A stretch of 36,925 bases of DNA from an uncultured Oscillospiraceae bacterium. Lineage in GTDB: Bacteria; Bacillota; Clostridia; Oscillospirales; Acutalibacteraceae. Positions within the stretch are counted from its first letter, which is position 1. Every line of letters starts with the position of its first letter. The DNA lies in the NCBI GenBank assembly GCA_905193585.1, contig CAJJPG010000004.1:1-36925 (forward strand). Reading direction: 5' to 3'. Made by a program: the position numbers and the translations under genes. Of the stretch, positions 30,260 through 36,925 are shown in pieces. Below the pieces are notes generated by a model. That model was not told the origin of the DNA and searched no databases. It saw only the letters and a program-made list of their open reading frames with translations.

Positions 30260-32506
30260 ATGACTGTAAAGCCGAATAAAATGATGCTTACAAGAATTGC
30301 AGCCGTAATGCTGGTGCTTATAATCGCACTTTCGGTTGTATCTACGGGCAGCCTTGTAAACATTATGATAATAAACGGCGAAAAATATCAGAACGACGCC
30401 TCCGAGCAGCAGCTGTACGACAGCCTTGTCACCGCGCCGCGCGGTGATATTTACGACCGCAATATGCAAACCCTCGCGACAAGCTCGCCCGCGTGGACGG
30501 TATACATTACCCCAAACGGAATAAGGAGTATAAAAAAAGCAGAGGACGCCGAAAAGGTAAAGAAAAAAATTGCCGAGGGTTTATCTGAAATACTTGAAAT
30601 GGATTATGATACGGTGTATGATTATACGGGTAAGAAATCCTACTATGTTATCGTTAAAAAGAAAATTGAAAAAACCGCTGCCGATAAGGTGCGGCAGTTT
30701 ATACTCGATAATAAGGATCTGGAGCTTTCGCAGTATATAGGGCTTGACTCCACCACCAAAAGGTATTACCCGAACGGTAACTTAGCGTCGGTAGTTTTAG
30801 GCTTTGTGGGATCGGACGATCAGGGGCTTTCGGGGCTTGAAAGCTACTACGATAACGAGCTTACAGGCACCGCGGGGCGCGTGGTTGCGGCAAAAAACGC
30901 CGCGGGAACGAATATGCCGTTTTCTTATGAAAAGGTGGAAAACGCGGTAAAGGGCGGTTCTCTTGTTTTAACGCTTGATAACTACGTTCAGTACACGGCG
31001 GATAAATACCTTGAAGCGGCAATAGAGGAAAATCAGATTGCCGAGCGCGGCGCGGCGGTTGTTATGAATGTTAATACCGGCGCGATACTTGCAATGTCGG
31101 TAAAAGGCGATTTTGACCCGAACGCACCGTTTACACTCTCTGCCGCCGACCAAAAAAAGGTTGACGAAACCGAGGGCGACGAAGAAAAGAAAAAGGTGCA
31201 AAGCGAGCTTTTAAACCGCCAGTGGCGAAACAAGGCGGTTTCGGATACCTACGAGCCGGGCTCTGTTTTCAAAGCGGTTACGGCGGCTATAGCGCTTGAA
31301 GAAAACCTTGTAAATAAAAATTCAAGCTTTTTCTGCAACGGTCACGCAACGGTGGCGGGTCAGTCATACCACTGCCACAAAACCACAGGCCACGGCTCGC
31401 AGAACCTTATGCAGGCAATAGCAAACTCCTGCAACCCCGCGTTTATAACAATAGGTCAGCTTGTGGGGGTTAATACCTTTTCAAAATATTTCAAGGCTTT
31501 CGGCTTTACCGAAAAAACCGGAATTGATTTGCCCGGCGAGGCTTCTTCCACCTACCATAAGGAAGAAAAAATGGGTCCCGTTGAACTTGCGTCTTCATCA
31601 TTCGGTCAGACTTTCAACGTAACGCCCATGCAGCTTATCTGCGCAATTTCCGCAACGGTGAACGGCGGGTATCTCGTTCAGCCGCATATGGTTGAGAAAA
31701 TACTCGATGAAAACAACAAGGTTAAAAAAACGGTTGCCTCTTCAACAAAGCGGCAGGTAATTTCCGAAAGCACTTCCGCCACAATGCGGGAGCTTTTAAA
31801 CTTTGTTTCCGAAAACGGCGCTAAAAACTCGCTTGTTGCGGGCTATAATATCGGCGCTAAAACCGGAACCTCGCAAAAGGTTTCCAAAATACTGCAAACG
31901 GGCGATAAGCGGCTGTATATAGGCTCCTGCGCCACGGTCGCCCCGATAGAAAAGCCCGAAATCGCGGTTTTTGTTATGCTTGACGAGCCTAAGGGCGAAA
32001 AGTATTACGGCGGTGCTATTTCCGCGCCTGTAAACTCAAAGATAATGGCGGATATTCTGCCTTATCTCGGCTTTGAACCGAGCTACACCGAGGAGCAGCT
32101 GCAAAAGCTTGCCATTACCGTGCCTGATACGGTAGGCAGCGCTATTGCAGATGCAAAGGGTAAAATTACCACCCAAAAGCTTGAATATAAGGTTGTGGGC
32201 AGCGGTGAAAAGGTTGTAAGGCAGCTGCCCGCTGCCGGCAGCAAGGTAATATCCGGCGGTGTGGTTATACTCTACACTGAGGACGGAGCGGAGGTAACAA
32301 AAGCCACCGTGCCGAATTTCAAGGGGCTTAGCGCTACCGATGTAAACGCCGCGGCGGCAAGGGCGGGCGTTAACGTTGAGTTCTCGGGCAACACAAGCAC
32401 GGGCGGCTTAAAGGCTTACAAGCAAAGCGTAGAGGCGGGCAAGGAGGTTGACGCCGGCACGGTTATAACAGTATATTTCAGCGATGACAACGTAGTTGAC
32501 GGATAG
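30260..32506 (+). CDS. Class B penicillin-binding protein with two PASTA domains (PBP2B/SpoVD/FtsI type)
   Basis: Septal peptidoglycan transpeptidase of 748 residues. Transmembrane helix about 14-36, dimerisation domain up to about 230, transpeptidase domain with S335xxK338 (GSVFK), S390-C391-N392 and K534-T535-G536. Two C-terminal PASTA repeats (about 612-678 and 680-748). A Cys/His-containing insert (FFCNGHATVAGQSYHCHK, 357-374) follows the active-site helix, common in Clostridia. Two PASTA repeats fit B. subtilis PBP2B; SpoVD has one. As no second such gene is visible in the cluster, it may serve division and perhaps also spore cortex. ATG at 30260 follows CGGAGG; the open frame begins earlier within the hairpin. 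Confidence 0.93.
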   Translation: MTVKPNKMMLTRIAAVMLVLIIALSVVSTGSLVNIMIINGEKYQNDASEQQLYDSLVTAPRGDIYDRNMQTLATSSPAWTVYITPNGIRSIKKAEDAEKVKKKIAEGLSEILEMDYDTVYDYTGKKSYYVIVKKKIEKTAADKVRQFILDNKDLELSQYIGLDSTTKRYYPNGNLASVVLGFVGSDDQGLSGLESYYDNELTGTAGRVVAAKNAAGTNMPFSYEKVENAVKGGSLVLTLDNYVQYTADKYLEAAIEENQIAERGAAVVMNVNTGAILAMSVKGDFDPNAPFTLSAADQKKVDETEGDEEKKKVQSELLNRQWRNKAVSDTYEPGSVFKAVTAAIALEENLVNKNSSFFCNGHATVAGQSYHCHKTTGHGSQNLMQAIANSCNPAFITIGQLVGVNTFSKYFKAFGFTEKTGIDLPGEASSTYHKEEKMGPVELASSSFGQTFNVTPMQLICAISATVNGGYLVQPHMVEKILDENNKVKKTVASSTKRQVISESTSATMRELLNFVSENGAKNSLVAGYNIGAKTGTSQKVSKILQTGDKRLYIGSCATVAPIEKPEIAVFVMLDEPKGEKYYGGAISAPVNSKIMADILPYLGFEPSYTEEQLQKLAITVPDTVGSAIADAKGKITTQKLEYKVVGSGEKVVRQLPAAGSKVISGGVVILYTEDGAEVTKATVPNFKGLSATDVNAAAARAGVNVEFSGNTSTGGLKAYKQSVEAGKEVDAGTVITVYFSDDNVVDG

Positions 32507-32514
32507 GAGAAAAA

Positions 32515-33939
32515 ATGAAGCTTAAATATCTGACAGAAGTAAACGGAAATTTAGCAAATACGGAAATTACGGGTATTACCTGCGATTCAAGGCAGGTAAA
32601 GCCGGGGTATCTGTTTGTTTGCATTAAGGGCGCCGCGTCCGACGGTCACGAATACGCCGCCCAGGCGGTAAAAAACGGTGCGGCGGCGGTTGTAGCCGAA
32701 CGCGATACGGGTGAGAAAAATCAGATTTTGGTAGAAAACACCCACGCGGCATATGCCGATATATGCGCTAAGTGGTTCGGAAACCCTGCCGACAGCCTGC
32801 ACCTGCTCGGCGTTACGGGCACAAACGGCAAAACCTCGGTGACATATATGCTCAAATGCATACTTGAAAAAGCGGGGTATAAGGTAGGGCTTATAGGCAC
32901 AATACAGAATATGATAGGCGATGAAATAATCGCGGCGCACAACACAACGCCCAACGCCTATGAGCTTAATTCGCTTTTTGCGCTTATGAAAGCCAAGGGC
33001 TGCACATATGTTATAATGGAGGTATCCTCCCACGCGCTCGACCAGTGCCGTGTTTACAGGCTGAATTTTGATGCGGCAATGTTCACCAATTTAACGCAGG
33101 ATCACCTGGATTACCACAAAACAATGGAAAATTATCTTGCGGCTAAGAAAAAACTTTTCAAAATGTGCAAAACGGCGGTTATAAATAAAGACGACAGCTA
33201 CGCCGATGAAATTATAAAGGACCTTGACTGCAAGGTTGTAACGTACTCTACGGGAGATAACTCCACATATAGCGCAAAGGGCATAAACTTTAAGCCTACC
33301 TCGGTTGAGTACGAGTTTTTAAGCGACAGCGGTATCAGTCATATTAAAGTTAATACGGGCGGGCGATTTACGGTTTACAATTCGCTTTGCGCCGCGGTTT
33401 GCGCGGTGGAAATAGGTATACCCATTACCACAGTTGCAGCGGCTTTAGCCGAAATGAACGGCGTTAAGGGCAGGGCTGAAACAGTGCCCACGGGCAGAGA
33501 TTTTCATATTATAATAGACTACGCCCACACGCCCGACGGACTTAAAAACATACTTTCCACCTTCCGCGAGTGCGAAAAGAACAGGCTTATTGCCGTGTTC
33601 GGCTGCGGGGGAGACAGGGATAAAACCAAGCGCCCCATTATGGGCAGCATAGCCGAGCATTTTGCCGATTACGTTATTGTTACAAGCGATAACCCGCGCA
33701 GCGAAGACCCGCGCGCCATAATTGACGATATACTTGTCGGTATGCGCGACAGCAGAACGCCATATAAGGTAATAGAAAACCGAATTGAGGCTATTAGGTA
33801 CGCGGTTTCAATAGCTCAGCCGGGGGATATAATAGTGCTTGCGGGCAAGGGGCACGAAACATATCAGATACTTAAAGACGGCACCATTCACCTTGACGAG
33901 CGCGAGGTTGTGGCAGAGGCGCTTAAAAATTTAAAATAA
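32515..33939 (+). CDS. murE: UDP-MurNAc-tripeptide synthetase, meso-diaminopimelate type
   Basis: Adds the third residue to the stem peptide of UDP-MurNAc. Of 474 residues: N-terminal UDP-binding domain with TCDSRQVKPG, ATP loop TGTNGKTS (101-108), and DNPR at 392-395 (SDNPRSEDP), the motif that selects meso-diaminopimelate; lysine-adding enzymes differ there. This points to a mDAP wall, as expected for Clostridia. AGGAG lies about 5 nt before ATG at 32515, which is 8 bp after the PBP stop. Confidence 0.96.
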   Translation: MKLKYLTEVNGNLANTEITGITCDSRQVKPGYLFVCIKGAASDGHEYAAQAVKNGAAAVVAERDTGEKNQILVENTHAAYADICAKWFGNPADSLHLLGVTGTNGKTSVTYMLKCILEKAGYKVGLIGTIQNMIGDEIIAAHNTTPNAYELNSLFALMKAKGCTYVIMEVSSHALDQCRVYRLNFDAAMFTNLTQDHLDYHKTMENYLAAKKKLFKMCKTAVINKDDSYADEIIKDLDCKVVTYSTGDNSTYSAKGINFKPTSVEYEFLSDSGISHIKVNTGGRFTVYNSLCAAVCAVEIGIPITTVAAALAEMNGVKGRAETVPTGRDFHIIIDYAHTPDGLKNILSTFRECEKNRLIAVFGCGGDRDKTKRPIMGSIAEHFADYVIVTSDNPRSEDPRAIIDDILVGMRDSRTPYKVIENRIEAIRYAVSIAQPGDIIVLAGKGHETYQILKDGTIHLDEREVVAEALKNLK

Positions 33940-33960
33940 TAACAGGCGGAGACGGGGAAA

Positions 33961-34983
33961 ATGAAAGATTTAACATCTGTTATAGCTGCGGCGGTTGCAT
34001 TTGCGGTAACGGCGGGATCGGGATATTTTGTAATTCCGTATTTAAAAAAGCTGAAATTCGGGCAAACTATATTGGATATAGGCCCCAAGTGGCACAAGGG
34101 CAAGCAGGGCACGCCCACAATGGGTGGGGTTATGATAATCGCCGGTGTGCTTTTATCGCTTTTGGTGGCGTTCGGTTATTCGGCGGCAATTTCGGGGCGC
34201 TTTGCCTCAGAGCTGCACGACAGCTACCGCTTATCCGTCTTCCTTTCGGGTATATTTTTAGCGCTCGGAATGTCCGCCATAGGGTTTATGGACGACTATA
34301 TCAAGGTTGTTAAAAAACGCAATTTAGGGCTTACCGCGCGGCAGAAAACCTTTTTGCAGCTGCTTGTTGCCGCGGCGTATCTGGTTTCGCTCTGCCTTTC
34401 GGGAATGAAAACCACCACAATCCCCTTTATAGGCGATATAAATATCGTCAAGGGTGCAGGTCTTATTTTCTGGCCTATTGCGCTTATGTTTATTTACGGC
34501 TTTACAAACGCCGTGAATTTGACCGACGGAATTGACGGGCTGGCGTCTGCCGTTACCCTTGTGGTGGCCTGTGCGTTTATGTTGGCTTCGGGTTTTCTTT
34601 ATCAGTTCGGCATTAACGCTTTGTCCGCCGCGCTGGCGGGCGCTTGCTGCGGCTTTATTGTGTGGAACGCAAAGCCCGCAAAGGTGTTTATGGGCGATAC
34701 CGGCTCAATGTTTTTGGGCGGAATGGTGGTTGCAATTTCCTTCGGCACGGAAAGACCGGTGCTTTTGCTGCTTGCGGGAATAACCTATTTTGCCGAGGCA
34801 CTTTCGGATATTTTGCAGGTTGCACATTACAAGCGCACCAAAAAGCGCCTTTTCAAAATGGCTCCCTTACACCATCATTTTGAAATGTGCGGTTGGTCCG
34901 AGCAAAAAATCGTCCTTGTGTTTTCAAGCGTTGCGGCGCTCGGCTGTTTGCTTGCGCTGCTACCAATAATTTTTAATAAGTAA
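33961..34983 (+). CDS. mraY: Phospho-MurNAc-pentapeptide transferase MraY
   Basis: Integral membrane enzyme (about ten helices, 340 residues) that makes lipid I from UDP-MurNAc-pentapeptide and undecaprenyl phosphate. The early loop KWHKGKQGTPTMGG, the Mg2+-site MDDYIK, NLTDGIDGLA and the HHHFEMCGW histidine triad are intact. It directly follows murE; murF, often between them, is absent. GCGGAG precedes ATG at 33961. Confidence 0.97.
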   Translation: MKDLTSVIAAAVAFAVTAGSGYFVIPYLKKLKFGQTILDIGPKWHKGKQGTPTMGGVMIIAGVLLSLLVAFGYSAAISGRFASELHDSYRLSVFLSGIFLALGMSAIGFMDDYIKVVKKRNLGLTARQKTFLQLLVAAAYLVSLCLSGMKTTTIPFIGDINIVKGAGLIFWPIALMFIYGFTNAVNLTDGIDGLASAVTLVVACAFMLASGFLYQFGINALSAALAGACCGFIVWNAKPAKVFMGDTGSMFLGGMVVAISFGTERPVLLLLAGITYFAEALSDILQVAHYKRTKKRLFKMAPLHHHFEMCGWSEQKIVLVFSSVAALGCLLALLPIIFNK

Positions 34984-35000
34984 TTCAGGAGGAATAAAGA

Positions 35001-36131
35001 ATGGCGGCAGCTAAAAAAAAGCCCGAGGCGGGTAAAAGGCTTGATTTAACCTTTTTATCCTTTGTTTTAATATTGCTTACAACCGGGCTTGTAATGCTGT
35101 TTTCGGCAAGCTACGCCTATTCCTACGAATATTACGGCAACAGCTATAAGTTCATAACCCGCCAGGCAGCGTTTGCCGCGGCGGGCGTTGCGCTTATGTT
35201 GCTTATTTCAAAAATCGACTACCATTTCTGGCGCAGATTTGCATGGATAACCTACGTTCTTGCAATAGGTATGCTGGCGGTGCTGCTGGTAATTCCGCCA
35301 ATGGTAAAGGGCATGGACGTTAAGCGGTGGATAGTTTTAGGCCCCGTAAACTTTCAGCCCTCGGAGGTTGCGAAATTCGCAATTATACTGCTTTTTTCCT
35401 CGCTTATTGCGGGCAATGCAAAGCAAATGAAAAGCTTTAAATTCATATTTTTCCTTGTGGTGCTTTTAGGGCTTACATGCGGGCTTGTGGTGCTTGAGCC
35501 GCACCTTTCGGCAACCGTGCTTATTTTTACAATAGGCATAGTGCTGCTTATAGTAGGCGGGCTGCCGAAACGCTATATTATAGGCGGTGCGGCGCTCGGC
35601 GTGGGCGGCGGCGTTTTAGCCGTTGTAACAGGCATTATAGGCTACGGCTCCGACCGTATAAAATACTGGCGCGACCCGTGGGCGGACGCTACTGGCAAGG
35701 GCTTTCAGACAATACAGTCGCTGCTGGCAATCGGCTCGGGCGGAATATTGGGGCGCGGAATAGGTCAGTCACGGCAAAAATACTTATGGCTGCCCGAGCC
35801 GCACAACGATTTTATTTTCGCAATAGTCTGCGAGGAATTGGGGCTTATAGGCGCGGTTATTATAATAATTCTTTTCTGCCTGCTTGTGTGGCGCGGGTTT
35901 ACAATAGCCATGCGCGCGCAGGATAAATTCGGCTCGCTTTTGGCGTTGGGGCTTACTTTTCAGGTGGGCTTGCAGGCAATGCTTAATATATGGGTTGTAA
36001 CCAATACAATACCTAATACGGGCATCAGTCTTCCGTTTTTCAGCTACGGCGGAACGTCGCTTTTAATATTGCTTGCCGAAATGGGCATTGTGCTTTCGGT
36101 TTCGCGCAGCGCAAATATAGAAAAGTCTTGA
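35001..36131 (+). CDS. ftsW: FtsW/RodA/SpoVE-family lipid II polymerase (SEDS)
   Basis: SEDS glycosyltransferase of 376 residues with about ten membrane helices. It polymerises lipid II together with a class B PBP such as the one encoded four genes upstream. Signature segments: FQPSEVAKF, the outside-loop EPHLSAT, and WLPEPHNDFIFA with the conserved Asp region, ending ISLPFFSYGGTSLL. Could be FtsW or SpoVE; position before murG fits both (B. subtilis has spoVE here). Starts 17 bp after mraY, where murD is usually found. Confidence 0.94.
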   Translation: MAAAKKKPEAGKRLDLTFLSFVLILLTTGLVMLFSASYAYSYEYYGNSYKFITRQAAFAAAGVALMLLISKIDYHFWRRFAWITYVLAIGMLAVLLVIPPMVKGMDVKRWIVLGPVNFQPSEVAKFAIILLFSSLIAGNAKQMKSFKFIFFLVVLLGLTCGLVVLEPHLSATVLIFTIGIVLLIVGGLPKRYIIGGAALGVGGGVLAVVTGIIGYGSDRIKYWRDPWADATGKGFQTIQSLLAIGSGGILGRGIGQSRQKYLWLPEPHNDFIFAIVCEELGLIGAVIIIILFCLLVWRGFTIAMRAQDKFGSLLALGLTFQVGLQAMLNIWVVTNTIPNTGISLPFFSYGGTSLLILLAEMGIVLSVSRSANIEKS

Positions 36132-36150
36132 ATTTTAGGGGGAAGTAAAT

Positions 36151-36925
36151 GTGAAAATACTGTTTGCGGGCGGCGGCACCGCGGGGCATATAAATCCCGC
36201 GCTTGCGGTTGCGGGCTATATTAAGGAGCGCCACCCCGACGCGGAAATATCATATATCGGCACTGCCGAAAAGCTCGAATCAAAGCTTGTGCCGGCTGCG
36301 GGATATGACTTTCATACAATTGAGGTTGCCGGCTTTCAGCGCAAGATTTCCTTTAAAAGCGCGGTTAAAAACATCAGGGCGGCAAGGCTTGCGGTAACGG
36401 CTTCTATCGACTCCAAAAAGCTTTTAAGGCAGCTACAACCCGATTTGGTTGTGGGTACGGGCGGCTATGTTAGCGGACCCGTGCTTAAAGAGGCGCAGCG
36501 TTTGGGCTTTAAAACCGCCATTCACGAGCAAAACGCGTACCCCGGCGTTACAACCAAAATGTTAGCGCCGAAGGCTGACCGCGTAATGCTTGCAATGCCC
36601 GAGGCGGTAAAATACTTAAAATGCGGCAAAAGCCCTGTTATAACAGGTAACCCAGTGCGCGGCGAGCTGCTTAAAATGAGCAGGGAAGAGGCCCGCGCAA
36701 GGCTCGGCATAGGGGATAAACCCCTGCTTTTATCGTTCGGCGGGTCGCTGGGCGCGCGCCATATAAACGAGGCGGTAACAGAGCTTATAAAGCAATTAGG
36801 CGCTACGGGCGATTTTTACCATATACACGCCGCGGGCAGCGCGGGCTACAAGGCAATGCTTGAGGCGCTCGGCGATACAAAGCTTTCTGAGTATACCGAC
36901 GTTCGCGAGTATATAAACAATATGG
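36151..36925 (+). CDS. murG: UDP-GlcNAc:lipid I GlcNAc transferase MurG (5' part)
   Basis: The window ends after 258 codons of an expected 360 or so. GTG at 36151, 7 nt after GGGGGAAG; the ATG one base earlier reads straight into a stop. Motifs: GGGTAGHINPALA (glycine loop of the acceptor domain), GTGGYVSGP, HEQNAYPG, TGNPVR and LLSFGGSLGARHIN, the start of the UDP-GlcNAc-binding domain. It adds GlcNAc to lipid I at the inner membrane face to give lipid II, the substrate of FtsW. Last gene of the visible dcw cluster. Confidence 0.95.
   Translation, partial: MKILFAGGGTAGHINPALAVAGYIKERHPDAEISYIGTAEKLESKLVPAAGYDFHTIEVAGFQRKISFKSAVKNIRAARLAVTASIDSKKLLRQLQPDLVVGTGGYVSGPVLKEAQRLGFKTAIHEQNAYPGVTTKMLAPKADRVMLAMPEAVKYLKCGKSPVITGNPVRGELLKMSREEARARLGIGDKPLLLSFGGSLGARHINEAVTELIKQLGATGDFYHIHAAGSAGYKAMLEALGDTKLSEYTDVREYINNM

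Noticed and set aside
1..36925. tRNA or rRNA genes
   Set aside because: No cloverleaf with a GTTCRANNC arm or rRNA core sequence was seen on either strand.

Overview
The window reads as chromosome of a spore-forming, low-to-moderate GC Firmicute of the class Clostridia, most like the Oscillospiraceae/Ruminococcaceae-type gut lineages. This rests on a recognisable spoVM next to the prkC-rsgA block, a RemA (DUF370) gene between yicC and gmk, a MurE with the DNPR motif for meso-diaminopimelate, PASTA-domain PrkC and PBP, and clean SigA-type promoters (TTGACA-17-TATAAT). Most of it is housekeeping DNA. The genus cannot be set from the sequence alone.

Layout. 1-500: an XRE regulator, a heptanucleotide repeat and the decayed 3' end of a MATE transporter gene. 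512-2888: serC-serA operon with its own promoter and terminator. 2915-8384 (minus strand): an operon running CrtO-like acyltransferase, MGDG-synthase-like glycosyltransferase, PAP2 protein, pcrA, then a membrane protein; the first three look like a glycolipid-making unit. 8496-20348 (plus strand): one long, tightly overlapped run yicC-remA-gmk-rpoZ-priA-def-fmt-rsmB-rlmN-stp-prkC-rsgA, covering RNA quality control, nucleotide supply, replication restart, protein start and maturation, rRNA methylation, Ser/Thr signalling and ribosome assembly. 20402-20801: a small transcription unit with a 53-residue Cys-rich membrane protein and spoVM. 20818-22607 (minus): class II aldolase and an E2-acyltransferase-like protein that has lost its catalytic residues. 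22735-25757 (plus): a cyclic-di-GMP module (frameshifted membrane GGDEF protein plus GGDEF-EAL protein) behind a strong promoter and a structured leader. 26028-28068 (minus): a LytTR response regulator and a frameshifted AgrC-type histidine kinase. 28219-36925 (plus): the division and cell-wall cluster mraZ-rsmH-ftsL-PBP-murE-mraY-ftsW-murG, cut by the window end and lacking murF and murD.

The least explained DNA is the 220-bp intergenic element at 25811-26031. It has inverted terminal arrays of a 7-nt repeat (TTAGANN) and an inside made of six short perfect hairpins, arranged as three units that each start with CCTCWGT. The same heptads end the rsgA reading frame, and a second 7-nt family (ATTCCGN) lies at the end of the MATE remnant. 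Because 7 is not a multiple of 3, a few TTAGANN copies put a TAG stop in every frame. All frameshifts I found are in the signalling genes around this element and none are in the housekeeping runs.
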